DNA from: Chryseobacterium pennipullorum | GTDB lineage: Bacteria > Bacteroidota > Bacteroidia > Flavobacteriales > Weeksellaceae | Length of the DNA: 64,000 nt | Reading direction: 5' to 3' | NCBI RefSeq assembly: GCF_003384725.1 | Contig: NZ_QNVV01000002.1 | Location: 1-64,000, forward strand | In this document: positions 51,983 through 60,602 of the stretch, piece by piece | Layout of the letters: each line of letters begins with the position of its first letter | How positions within the stretch are numbered: position 1 is the stretch's first letter | Program-made: the position numbers and the translations under genes | Notes under the pieces: generated by a model | What the model was told of the DNA's origin: nothing | What the model saw: only the letters and a program-made list of their open reading frames with translations | Databases searched by the model: none

Positions 51983-52156
51983 TTTTATTTAGATGTTAGA
52001 TATAAGATGTCAGAAGCTGGAAGCATGGGCTGGAATTACATCCAGACTTTGTATTCCTAGTGGTCTTCCACATTTATGATCATTTAAAAGTTTAATTTAA
52101 AATTTGTTTAAAAGGTGCTGAAACTTCCAACTTCCCTATTCTGCCTTCCAGCTTTT

Positions 52157-53419
52157 CTACACTTTGACGCTGACCTGCATGACCTGCAGTTCAAATTCTT
52201 TTGAAGCAACCAGCAAATGGTCAAAAATATCTGCCTGAATCTGCTCAAATCGCTCCCATTTGGAATCATTGGCAAAGCAGTAAATTTCCAGAGGTAATCC
52301 CTGAGGGGTAATTTCCAGCTGTCGAACCATCCGGACTCCGTTTTTATCAATATCAGGGTCATTCTCTATATATTTCTGGGCATAATACCTGAAAACCCCG
52401 ATATTGGTAAGCTGCCTGCCATTTACAATTTTATCACCGTGCTGAAGATTTTCTTTTTCTTTTTTGAGCTCCTGCCCTTTTTCATCCAAGTAATCTGCAA
52501 TAAGGTTAATTTCCTTAAGCCTTTCAATATCCTCATCAGTAAGGTATTTGAAGGAATTGATATTAAAATAGATGGATTTTTTTATTCTTCTTGTATTGGA
52601 CTCTGACATGACCTGGAGGTTTTTGATCTCTGTCGTCAGCAGATCATAGGTAGGAATAGTAGAAACGGTTTTATCAAAATTGGTGATTTTTGTAGTCAGA
52701 AGATTGATCTCTGTAATATTTCCTTCAATACTGTATTTGGGAATGCTGATCCAATCGCCCACTTTCATATTCTTGGAAGTCGCTACGTGAAGCCCTGTCA
52801 CAAATCCTAAAATGGTATCTCTGAAAACAAGGACCAAAACGGCGGTAATAGCTCCCAAACTTCCTAAAATGGTTCCACCTTTGATTCCGAAAACAATGCA
52901 GATTCCAATGACGGAAAGTACGAAGATCCCAAAAATCTTTACGGTTTCGGAAATGGCATTCAGGGTCATAATTTTGTAATAATCCTGTTTGATGACAAAA
53001 TAATTCCTGAAAGCAGTCATTGCCCTGAAAAGCATGCCGGCAATAACAAAGATAATGGCTACACTGATAATAAGCTCCAGCAGTGCAAAACTTTTCGGAT
53101 GTCTGTAGAATACGGAAAGCAAGGCATACCCTCCAAAATTCAACGCCCCCAAGTGTACTACCGAATTGGTAATTCTTGAATCATAAATTGATTTTAAAAC
53201 CGGATATTTTTCTTTATCAAAAAAGAATTTGAAGATCGTATTGACAATAAATTTAAAAACAAAATCCAGAATATAGATGAAACCTGCCAGAAAAATAAAT
53301 TTCAGGAGGATCTGAATAGGCAGCGCCAGATCAGGATGTACATGATCTCTCACAAAATAATGAATCTGATCACTGACATTCTGCAGAAAATCCCGGGTAT
53401 CTTGTATTTCGTTTTTCAT
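52157..53419 (-). CDS. Mechanosensitive ion channel of the MscS family (YbdG-like)
   Basis: A 420-residue membrane protein with about five helices and then the MscS core. The pore-lining TM3 is in GGTILGSLGAITAVLVLVFRD, followed by the cytoplasmic beta domain with KVGDWISIPKY, where MscS proteins have GDxI. The length and N-terminal helices match E. coli YbdG (a small-conductance channel). It would protect against sudden loss of external osmolarity. Confidence 0.88.
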   Translation of the reverse strand: MKNEIQDTRDFLQNVSDQIHYFVRDHVHPDLALPIQILLKFIFLAGFIYILDFVFKFIVNTIFKFFFDKEKYPVLKSIYDSRITNSVVHLGALNFGGYALLSVFYRHPKSFALLELIISVAIIFVIAGMLFRAMTAFRNYFVIKQDYYKIMTLNAISETVKIFGIFVLSVIGICIVFGIKGGTILGSLGAITAVLVLVFRDTILGFVTGLHVATSKNMKVGDWISIPKYSIEGNITEINLLTTKITNFDKTVSTIPTYDLLTTEIKNLQVMSESNTRRIKKSIYFNINSFKYLTDEDIERLKEINLIADYLDEKGQELKKEKENLQHGDKIVNGRQLTNIGVFRYYAQKYIENDPDIDKNGVRMVRQLEITPQGLPLEIYCFANDSKWERFEQIQADIFDHLLVASKEFELQVMQVSVKV

Positions 53420-53615
53420 TACAGCAAATTTATAAAATTAAGAATGACGATTTTACATATTCACAATCAATTTTCATCCCAATTCTTAAAAACGCCTGAT
53501 CAATTTTCAGTTTCCATGGTTCCCGCGTATTTGTTTCTGTCCTGTAATTTTCATTGTTATGACTCATTGCCGAATCAGGAAGGTTTTATATCTTCGTTTT
53601 TATATTAAAATTAAA

Positions 53616-54107
53616 ATGGATAATACAATCATTAATATTCTCTGCCTAATTTTACTTTTTGTAGGGATATTGGGAACATTCCTTCCTGTTTTGCCAGGTC
53701 TCCTGCTCAGTATCTGTGGTCTTCTGATCTATAAATTCGGAACAGATGCTGATCTTCCAATGATCTATATATGGGCTTTCGGGATTCTTACGGCAGCCTC
53801 TGTGGTCTTAAGCTATGTCATACCGGCAAAGACCAACAGGAAATACGGTGGCACCCGCTGGGGAAGTATCGGCTCTGTTGTGGGGACTATTGTCGGCATC
53901 TTCATCCCTATTCCTTTGGGTTTTCTGATCGGAATGTTTGCAGGTGTATTTATTGGAGAGCTGCTTCATGACAGTAAGGATATGAATAAGGCGCTGCAAT
54001 CTACGAAAGGGGCGCTGATCGGATTTATATACGGAACCGGATTCAGCTTTGTGGTAGGAGTGGCAATGTTTTTGGTAGTACTTCTTAATATGTTCGATAT
54101 TATTTAA
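53616..54107 (+). CDS. DUF456-family membrane protein
   Basis: A 163-residue protein with four or five hydrophobic helices. It has the DUF456 motifs GILGTFLPVLPGLLLSICGLL near the start, KYGGTRWGSIGS in the middle, and FAGVFIGELLHDS followed by KGALIGFIYGT. I chose the ATG at 53616 because the longer frame from 53559 adds a poor, basic N-terminus. The function is unknown. Confidence 0.83.
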   Translation: MDNTIINILCLILLFVGILGTFLPVLPGLLLSICGLLIYKFGTDADLPMIYIWAFGILTAASVVLSYVIPAKTNRKYGGTRWGSIGSVVGTIVGIFIPIPLGFLIGMFAGVFIGELLHDSKDMNKALQSTKGALIGFIYGTGFSFVVGVAMFLVVLLNMFDII

Positions 54108-54128
54108 CCAACACAAAATAAAAAAACT

Positions 54129-54635
54129 ATGTTCCACAAAGCCGTCCTATTGAGTCTGGGAATATTCGCATTAACAGGATGTGATGCCCAAAAGAAAGCC
54201 AAAAGTGATACAAAAACTTCTGAAATGAGTTCTACCAATACAAAAGCTTCAGACCAGAATGGACATATCATCTACTTTAGTGAAGGAGAAAACAGATTCC
54301 TAAAAGATTACAAACTGAATGTGACCTTTAAGGGGGTTTCTGAAGACAGCCGCTGTCCGGAAGGGGTAAACTGCATCTGGGCCGGTGTGGCAGTAGCTCA
54401 GGTTGAAGTCATGGGAACCTACAGCAGACCGGTAGTCTTAGATCTTGCCAGCATGAACCATGAGGCCAGGAATTATCACCAGTCTGCCGAAGTAAACGGA
54501 TATACCATTACCCTGGAGAACATCGCCCCACATCCAAAAGCAGACAGTGGAGCAAAGGCATTAGCCGGAAAATATAAAATAGGGATCAGCATCAAAAAAA
54601 AGGACAGCCGATCGGAAGAATCTACCAGGAAATAG
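54129..54635 (+). CDS. Lipoprotein with a CPxGxxCxWAG motif
   Basis: A 168-residue predicted lipoprotein with lipobox LTGC (Cys18), then a Lys/Ser/Thr-rich linker to about residue 45. The folded part carries SRCPEGVNCIWAG, a two-Cys motif seen in many small periplasmic proteins of unknown role, and a beta-rich region. Its last 14 bases overlap the converging ung gene. It follows the DUF456 gene by 21 bases and is probably co-transcribed. Confidence 0.75.
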   Translation: MFHKAVLLSLGIFALTGCDAQKKAKSDTKTSEMSSTNTKASDQNGHIIYFSEGENRFLKDYKLNVTFKGVSEDSRCPEGVNCIWAGVAVAQVEVMGTYSRPVVLDLASMNHEARNYHQSAEVNGYTITLENIAPHPKADSGAKALAGKYKIGISIKKKDSRSEESTRK

Positions 54636-55263
54636 GTTTTTTCCCTTTAGAAATGAGATATTCATTAATTTTTGAAAAAGGTTTGCTTCCGAAAAACCCT
54701 CTGTAAACAGAAAATGGTGAAGGATGGGCCGATTTCAGGATAAAATGCTTAGCCGGATCAATGAGTTCGGCTTTTTTCTGCGCAAAAGCACCCCATAATA
54801 CAAAAACGACATTTTCTTTTTTATCCGAGATCTCTTTAATAATAAAATTGGTGAATTTTTCCCATCCGAGGTCTTTATGGGAATTGGGAGAATGGGCCCG
54901 AACCGTAAGGGTAGCATTAAGAAGCAGCACTCCCTGCCTTCCCCAATCGTCCAGTTCTTTGGAAGTTCTTACCACTCCAAGGTCGTCTTTCAGTTCTATA
55001 AAAATATTTTTAAGTGAGGGCGGTGCTGTCACCTGTTCTGAAACAGAAAAGCAAAGTCCGTTCGCCTGGTAATCGTTATGGTAAGGATCCTGGCCGATAA
55101 TCACCACTTCCACCTCTTCAAAGGGTGTAAGTTCCAGCGCTCTGAATATCTGATTTTTCGGGGGGAAAACTTTTGTTGAAGCATATTCATTCTTTACTTT
55201 TTCCCAAAGGGTCTTAAAGTATTCCGTACTCTTAATCGGGGCTAAAATTTCTGTCCAGGTCAT
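54622..55263 (-). CDS. ung: Uracil-DNA glycosylase
   Basis: A 213-residue family 1 UDG that removes uracil from DNA. The water-activating loop GQDPYH is at 57-62, the motif LLLNATLTVRAHSPNSH lies in the middle, and the Leu/His intercalation loop HPSPFS is at 180-185. The length is close to that of other bacterial Ung proteins. It overlaps the converging lipoprotein gene by 14 bases. Confidence 0.96.
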   Translation of the reverse strand: MTWTEILAPIKSTEYFKTLWEKVKNEYASTKVFPPKNQIFRALELTPFEEVEVVIIGQDPYHNDYQANGLCFSVSEQVTAPPSLKNIFIELKDDLGVVRTSKELDDWGRQGVLLLNATLTVRAHSPNSHKDLGWEKFTNFIIKEISDKKENVVFVLWGAFAQKKAELIDPAKHFILKSAHPSPFSVYRGFFGSKPFSKINEYLISKGKKPISW

Positions 55264-55326
55264 AATCTAATTTGAAAGTTTAAAGATGGGTAACATTTAA
55301 AAATGAAGTAGTTTTCATACATAAAC

Positions 55327-55830
55327 TCATCTTTTTTTTAAGCTAAAAATTTCAATTTTAAGGTTTTCTTCGTCTTTTCTTCCTTCTTCCAACACAAAAC
55401 CTTGTTTTAGAAGTAATGCCCGAGAAGACTCATTAAGCCTATGCGTAAATGCCAAAATTTTGTGTAAATGTAAGTGATTAAATCCATAATCTAAAACGGC
55501 TTCCAAAGCTTCAGACATAATTCCCTGTCTGTGATAATCAGGCAGCAGTTCATACCCTACTTCCGCAGTTTTCCGGTCCTCAGAAAAATTCCATAAGCAA
55601 ATTGTTCCGATAAGATTCGTCTGATCTTTTAAAGAAATCCCCAGATAAAGAGTCTGATTATTACGGGTATTTTCTTTAATGGTGAGGATAAACTGAAGGG
55701 CATCATAATTACTCTTCGGAGATTTCCTTTGTACAAACCGGTTGATGAATTCATTACTACGGATCCGAAGAATGTCTTCCACGTGGTTTTCATTGATTTC
55801 TTTTAATAATAACCGTCCTGTTTCGATCAT
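55327..55830 (-). CDS. GNAT-family N-acetyltransferase (RimJ/RimL-like)
   Basis: A 167-residue acetyltransferase with the opening TGRLLLKEI, strand segment AEVGYELLPDYHRQGIMSEAL containing the acetyl-CoA pyrophosphate-binding loop (RxxGxxxE form), and NESSRALLLKQGF near the end. These features match the RimJ/RimL group that acts on protein N-termini or small amines. It is monocistronic. I found no reason to tie it to the graspetide genes 5 kb away. Confidence 0.83.
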   Translation of the reverse strand: MIETGRLLLKEINENHVEDILRIRSNEFINRFVQRKSPKSNYDALQFILTIKENTRNNQTLYLGISLKDQTNLIGTICLWNFSEDRKTAEVGYELLPDYHRQGIMSEALEAVLDYGFNHLHLHKILAFTHRLNESSRALLLKQGFVLEEGRKDEENLKIEIFSLKKR

Positions 55831-55877
55831 AAATTTTGTAAATATCTCAAATATACGTAATAATCACATTTTCTCAC

Positions 55878-55885
55878 TAAATTTG
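55878..55885 (+). promoter_or_regulatory. Predicted -7 element for mutS2, implying a leaderless mRNA
   Basis: TAAATTTG matches TAnnTTTG exactly. Its last G is five bases before the GTG start at 55890, the same spacing as for the FUSC gene. Confidence 0.5.
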
Positions 55886-55889
55886 CATT

Positions 55890-58037
55890 GTGTATATAGA
55901 TAAAGAAGATTTAGACGAATTAGAATTTCCGCAATTGCTCGCGGAAATTTCCCCATTTGCGTATTCTCCGAAAACGAGAGAAAAAATTCTTCAACTTCGT
56001 CCCATGGAAATAGACGAGGCGGAACTTTCGTTGAAAAAAACGTCAGAATATCTGTCGAGTTTTGAAAGTTCAAATGCGATTCCGTTTGATGAGTATGAAG
56101 ATATTGAAAGTGAACTGAAACTGATGCTGATTGAGAATTACCGTCTGGAAAACAATGCTTTCATCAAAATAAAAACCATCACGGAACAGATCGGAAGACT
56201 CCAGAAGTTTTTCCCTACTATGCCTGAGACCTTCCCTACCCTGATGGATGAAGCTTCCGTACTGGAATTCAGGAAAGAAATTATTGATAAGGTAGATAAA
56301 GTTTTCAACCGTTTTGGTGAAGTAAAAAGTGAAGCTTCTCCTGCCTTGAAAGGGTTGAGAACAGAAATCCAGCATGCCAAAAAAGCGATTCAGGAAAATT
56401 TCAATCGGGCGCTGACCACGTATGGCCAGAGCGACTTTCTGGATGACATTCGGGAAACAATTATTGATGATCAAAGGGTTTTAGCGGTAAAATCAGGATT
56501 TAAAAAAAGAGTTCCGGGAAGAACCCTTGGAATTTCGAAGACAGGATCCATTACTTACATTCAGCCGGACAGTGTTGTAAAGCATTACTTCAAGCTCCGT
56601 GAAAGTGAAGAAGAAGAGAAAAAAGAGATCGATAAGGTTCTCAGAAAGCTGACCGCAGAACTCGCAGAATTCCAGCCTCAGCTGTGGAGATATCAGATTT
56701 ATATTTTTGACCTTGATCTTACCAGAGCTAAAGCAAAGTTTGCCGACCTGATCAATGGGGTACTTCCCAAGATTAACCGTCATAAAACGCTGAGATTAAG
56801 AGAAGCTTATCATCCCCTGCTGTGGCTGAGGAATAAGATAGAAAATAAAACAATCCACTCACAAACTCTGAGCCTTACGGAACATAACAGGATTATCTGT
56901 ATTTCCGGACCGAACGCCGGAGGGAAGTCGATTACGCTGAAAACCGTTGGATTGTTACAATTAATGATCCAGAGTGGTATTCTCGTACCCGTTCATCCCA
57001 AATCCGAAATGTTTTTCTTTGAAAAGATCATGACCGACATTGGTGATAATCAATCAATTGAAAATCATCTTTCTACTTATTCATCGAGACTGAAGAAAAT
57101 GTCAGGAATCATTCGCGAGGCGGATGCGAATACACTTTTACTGATTGATGAGTTTGGGACCGGTTCTGATCCGGAGCTTGGAGGAGCCCTGGCAGAAAGC
57201 TTTATGGAATACTTCTACGACAAAAAAAGCTTTGCGATCATTACGACTCACTATACCAATATAAAACTAGTAGTGGAACAGCTTCCCAATGCTCAGAATG
57301 CTGCTATGCTGTTCAATGAAGAGACCCTGGAACCGATGTATAAACTGGAAGTAGGCCAGGCTGGTAGTTCATTTACTTTTGAAGTGGCAGAAAAGAACAG
57401 GATTCCAAGATTTATCATTCATTCTGCAAAGAAAAAAGTGGAACATGACATTGTCAATCTTGACAAAACCATTGTCAAGCTTCAGCAGGAAAAATTTGAA
57501 GTTGAAAAACTGAAATCCGATCTTGCTGAAAGAAAAGAATCTGTAGAAGACAAGCGGGACAATCTTCAGAAACTGAATGACCAGCTTCAGCAGAAACTGT
57601 TCAATTTTCAGAAACTGTATGAAGAAGAGCACCGTAAACTTCAGTTCGGAAACAAGATTGAAGCTTTCATCGACAGCTATACCAAAGGGAAATCAAGGAA
57701 GGATGTAGTCAAGGATTTTGTGAAGCTGCTGGAGCAGGAAAAATTCAGAAAGCTTGGCAGTGACAAAGATGAAACAAAACGCCTTCAGGTGGTGAAAAGA
57801 AAGATCACTCAACAGCTTAAAAAAGACGATGTGATTGAAAAGATCGCTGAAACGAATGAGAAGCTGGAGGAAAAGCGTAAAAGTGACCGGGCGCTATGGA
57901 TGAAGGAAGGACAGCGCGTACGTATTACGGGAAGTACGAGTGTGGGAACAATCGAAAAGATCTCACGAAATAAGGTAATTGTCAATTATGGCACCTTCAA
58001 AACCACAATTGATGCAGATGAACTGGAGAGAATTTAA
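55890..58037 (+). CDS. mutS2: MutS2-family ATPase lacking the Smr domain
   Basis: A 715-residue MutS-family protein of the MutS2 branch, with no mismatch-recognition domain. The Walker A loop GPNAGGKS is near residue 341 and the Walker B segment LLLIDEFGTGSDPELGG near 416. A long charged coiled coil follows (about 510-600), then a small KOW-like C-terminal part. The canonical C-terminal Smr nuclease domain with its DLHG motif is absent, so its role would be in ATP-driven DNA or ribosome binding. The start is GTG; a leaderless promoter lies directly upstream. Confidence 0.9.
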   Translation: MYIDKEDLDELEFPQLLAEISPFAYSPKTREKILQLRPMEIDEAELSLKKTSEYLSSFESSNAIPFDEYEDIESELKLMLIENYRLENNAFIKIKTITEQIGRLQKFFPTMPETFPTLMDEASVLEFRKEIIDKVDKVFNRFGEVKSEASPALKGLRTEIQHAKKAIQENFNRALTTYGQSDFLDDIRETIIDDQRVLAVKSGFKKRVPGRTLGISKTGSITYIQPDSVVKHYFKLRESEEEEKKEIDKVLRKLTAELAEFQPQLWRYQIYIFDLDLTRAKAKFADLINGVLPKINRHKTLRLREAYHPLLWLRNKIENKTIHSQTLSLTEHNRIICISGPNAGGKSITLKTVGLLQLMIQSGILVPVHPKSEMFFFEKIMTDIGDNQSIENHLSTYSSRLKKMSGIIREADANTLLLIDEFGTGSDPELGGALAESFMEYFYDKKSFAIITTHYTNIKLVVEQLPNAQNAAMLFNEETLEPMYKLEVGQAGSSFTFEVAEKNRIPRFIIHSAKKKVEHDIVNLDKTIVKLQQEKFEVEKLKSDLAERKESVEDKRDNLQKLNDQLQQKLFNFQKLYEEEHRKLQFGNKIEAFIDSYTKGKSRKDVVKDFVKLLEQEKFRKLGSDKDETKRLQVVKRKITQQLKKDDVIEKIAETNEKLEEKRKSDRALWMKEGQRVRITGSTSVGTIEKISRNKVIVNYGTFKTTIDADELERI

Positions 58038-58169
58038 TGTGAAAATGCGTTAATTTGAGAATTTGAAAATTAGCGTTACACTGATTATAATGAGAGGGTA
58101 CTGTGGTGCTCTCTCTTTTTTGATACGTTATGCGATATTTTTTCTATTTTCAGCAAAAAAGTAATAATT

Positions 58170-58805
58170 ATGAAGTGGTTAAAGACAGTCTCCGATTTTA
58201 TTCCAATACCTGGCTATACGGTTATTATTTTATGTTTTTTCTTTCCTTTTTTTCTTGTAAAATGTGGTGACACCACCCTGATGTCTATCAAAGGTACGGA
58301 TCTTATAACGGGAGTTTCCAGACAGACAATGAATGAGAGGATGAAAGAACATGTAAAAAAAAGTTCGCCTTTTGCTGCTGCATTCGGAAATGATATAGAC
58401 CGTTTATATTCGGACACAGACAATAATCGTTCACCGCTGAGTGATTCCCGGGATAAAAAAGACAATGAAAATATTCCACCAAACCCACCCGTCATTGTTG
58501 CATTTTTAGCTGCCATTGCCGGAATCATCATTTCATTGATAAAAAGTATAAAGAAGAAACACACTTACCAGGTCCTCTGCTCGCTCGTCGGATTTGTATC
58601 TCTTCTTGTTTTTTACCTGATATTTCAAAACAAAATGGAAGGATTCGGAGATAACAAAATGGGATTGGGATTAGGTGGAGGCGTAAGCATCACGTATGGT
58701 TTTGGAACTGCATTTTATCTTTGTGGTGGTCTATTCCTGATAATCATGATCTGCTCTCTTGTATTCCCTTACTTCCTTAGAATGCGGCTGGCTCTTCGAT
58801 CATAG
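58170..58805 (+). CDS. Hypothetical membrane protein
   Basis: A 211-residue protein with four hydrophobic segments (about residues 17-30, 107-124, 137-152 and 180-200). A polar loop between the first and second carries many Asp, Asn and Lys. A single Cys follows the first helix. I recognise no family. It follows mutS2 by 132 bases on the same strand. Confidence 0.65.
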   Translation: MKWLKTVSDFIPIPGYTVIILCFFFPFFLVKCGDTTLMSIKGTDLITGVSRQTMNERMKEHVKKSSPFAAAFGNDIDRLYSDTDNNRSPLSDSRDKKDNENIPPNPPVIVAFLAAIAGIIISLIKSIKKKHTYQVLCSLVGFVSLLVFYLIFQNKMEGFGDNKMGLGLGGGVSITYGFGTAFYLCGGLFLIIMICSLVFPYFLRMRLALRS

Positions 58806-58936
58806 ACCAGAATCTTAAAGGATAAGGGTACGGGTTAAGATTGTTTTTGTCATGTTGATGTATCAAATTAAAAGATGGTGCATATACTTATGAAAAGTAT
58901 TTAATTTATATATTTGGGGATCAAAAATGTATTAAG

Positions 58937-59734
58937 ATGATTTCCATAAGCAAAGCATTCTATCTATCCGCTTTCAGTGTTTTTTCTGCAGCATTCGTCA
59001 AAGGTCAGAACAAAGTTCCGTTTGGCGTGGTAAAAGCCGAAGAGGGATATGCCAACGTACGGGTACATAAGGACAACTACAGAAAAATTGTAGATAAGAT
59101 CCGTATGCGTAAAGGGGATGTATTTGTTTATGTAAAACCTGCTCCTGGAGAAACCGAATGGATATGGATCAAATATCCTGAGAAACAGGATGATGATAAG
59201 CCGTTTGTTCGGTATGAAACACTCGACAAAGAAGGAATGGTAAATAAAGAACGTATTGCCTATATCGATCAGCTGCCTGCCTATACCCCTTCGAAATCCA
59301 AGAACGGAAGATCTCTTATTTTTACCGATAATTCTGATCCTAAAGTTCCCACTGCCCAAAGGAGCAAAGTAGTAATTGACATCTACCCTTCCAACGCCGG
59401 CTACCGTAAAAAAGAAAAAGATGCCGATGGAAAACTTTTAACGATAGACAAAGTAAAACCATGGGGAATCGGGAACGAACTTCCGGAGGGAATGACGGAA
59501 ATCAAGTCTATCAGAGTACAGCAGCCGGGAAGAGGCTCTGTTTTTGTACGAGAAGCGATCAAGAATATGTTCCAGCCTACGATGGATTTTGAAAACATAG
59601 GAGTTACCTCGCTGGACAATGACAATATTTTTCTTTATATGATAAATGGTTCCGGAGAATACAGATATACAACGTTGTGGACCATCAAGAAAGGGAGAGT
59701 GATCAGCCAGATTATTTACCATAATCCGGAATAA
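58937..59734 (+). CDS. Secreted hypothetical protein
   Basis: A 265-residue protein with a signal peptide (about 1-23, ending FVKGQ). The mature part is hydrophilic and beta-rich, with alternating basic and aromatic residues (YANVRVHKDNYRKIVDKI, WIWIKYPEK) and a C-terminal segment that resembles a small binding domain. No family is recognised. It ends six bases before the promoter of the cobalamin riboswitch. Confidence 0.68.
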   Translation: MISISKAFYLSAFSVFSAAFVKGQNKVPFGVVKAEEGYANVRVHKDNYRKIVDKIRMRKGDVFVYVKPAPGETEWIWIKYPEKQDDDKPFVRYETLDKEGMVNKERIAYIDQLPAYTPSKSKNGRSLIFTDNSDPKVPTAQRSKVVIDIYPSNAGYRKKEKDADGKLLTIDKVKPWGIGNELPEGMTEIKSIRVQQPGRGSVFVREAIKNMFQPTMDFENIGVTSLDNDNIFLYMINGSGEYRYTTLWTIKKGRVISQIIYHNPE

Positions 59735-59740
59735 TTTCAT

Positions 59741-59748
59741 TATTTTTG
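59741..59748 (+). promoter_or_regulatory. Predicted -7 element for the cobalamin riboswitch transcript
   Basis: TATTTTTG is an exact TAnnTTTG match just after the stop of the gene at 58937. It would start a transcript whose first structured part is the riboswitch. Confidence 0.5.
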
Positions 59749-59769
59749 CACCTGAAAAGTTTAACGCTT

Positions 59770-59932
59770 ATTCATCACAGAAACTGGTTCTGCATAACCG
59801 CAGATTAAAAGGGAACCGTGTGAAAATCACGGACTGTCGCGCAACTGTAAGTAACTGAAATCTTTATCAAAGATCCACTGTGCGAGGCATGGGAAGGAGA
59901 TACAAGATGTTACAAGTCAGGAGACCTGCCTT
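59770..59932 (+). promoter_or_regulatory. Cobalamin (B12) riboswitch
   Basis: The conserved elements appear in order: GGGAACCGTG and the paired strand CACGG, GCGCAACTGTAAG, CCACTG near 59875, GCATGGGAAGG near 59887, and the B12 box AAGTCAGGAGACCTGCC at 59914-59930, which fits the consensus. The only gene it can reach before a strong terminator is a small acyl-CoA thioesterase. The exact ends of the aptamer are approximate. Ligand binding is expected to reduce expression, as in most riboswitches of this class. Confidence 0.93.
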
Positions 59933-59977
59933 TTTCTTAAACAAGAAACTTTCGCGATCTGAAGTTTTATTGATCTG

Positions 59978-60067
59978 ATGGACTGTTTCAGGGATTTCCG
60001 GAATTCCTGTCATTATTCTGTTGTTTTGATACGATTTCATTTCGCTTTAATTAATAATGAAATATGA
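59978..60067 (+). CDS. Possible 29-codon leader peptide overlapping the thioesterase start
   Basis: A short open frame starts at the ATG at 59978 and ends at TGA 60065-60067. This overlaps the thioesterase ATG as ATGA, a common sign of translational coupling. A hairpin with an 8-bp stem lies inside it at 59989-60009. It may instead be chance; the peptide resembles nothing I know. Confidence 0.25.
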   Translation: MDCFRDFRNSCHYSVVLIRFHFALINNEI

Positions 60068-60447
60068 CTACAGAAGAAAGAATTGAAGCATCCGAAACCA
60101 GAATTTTCAAAGCGGTTTTTCCAAACACCACCAATCATTACGACACACTTTTCGGAGGTACGGCGATGCAACTGATGGATGAAGTGGCCTTTATTACCGC
60201 TACGCGTTTTGCAAGAAAAAGAGTGGTAACGGTAAGCAGTGATAAAATAGATTTTAAAAAGCCTATTCCTGCAGGAACCATTGTAGAACTGATCGGAAAA
60301 GTTTCTCATGTGGGAAAAACAAGTATGAAAGTAAGTGTTGAGATCTACACAGAGCAAATGTATTCCTACGAAAGAGAAAAAGCCATTGTAGGTGATTTTA
60401 CTTTTGTAGCGATCGACGAGTTCAAAAAACCCATTCAAATCCTATAA
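60064..60447 (+). CDS. Hotdog-fold acyl-CoA thioesterase
   Basis: A 127-residue single hotdog domain of the YciA/BACH-like acyl-CoA thioesterase group. It has FPNTTNHYDTLFGGTAMQLMDE near residues 20-41 with the expected Asn, Asp and Glu around the catalytic helix, and KVSHVGKTSMKVSVEIY in the second half. It hydrolyses acyl-CoA to free acid and CoA in the cytoplasm. It is the only gene between a cobalamin riboswitch and a strong terminator, which is an unusual setting. Confidence 0.88.
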   Translation: MTTEERIEASETRIFKAVFPNTTNHYDTLFGGTAMQLMDEVAFITATRFARKRVVTVSSDKIDFKKPIPAGTIVELIGKVSHVGKTSMKVSVEIYTEQMYSYEREKAIVGDFTFVAIDEFKKPIQIL

Positions 60448-60489
60448 AAAAAGTTTCGGGCGGCCAAAGGCCGCCCGAAACTTTTTTTT
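60445..60489. terminator. Terminator of the thioesterase transcript
   Basis: A 15-bp or longer GC-rich stem (GTTTCGGGCGGCC with GGCCGCCCGAAAC) has an AAA loop and is flanked by A and T runs. It begins at the thioesterase stop codon. Confidence 0.93.
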
Positions 60490-60602
60490 ATTCTTTATGT
60501 ATCTACTTGAATTTTGGATAACTACTGGTGTTGTATCCGACCGGAAACCTATGATGAAAAAACTTCCAACTTCAAGCTTCTAATTTCCTAACCCGATTCA
60601 GG

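Noticed and set aside
51158..52150. Scattered AGAAGTTAG and AACTTCC-type short repeats (also near 60565)
   Set aside because: Imperfect and low complexity; I can support no boundary or function.
55327..55830. GNAT gene as an MdnD-type acetyltransferase for the graspetide
   Set aside because: Five kilobases away with six unrelated genes between, and it belongs to the common RimJ/RimL group.
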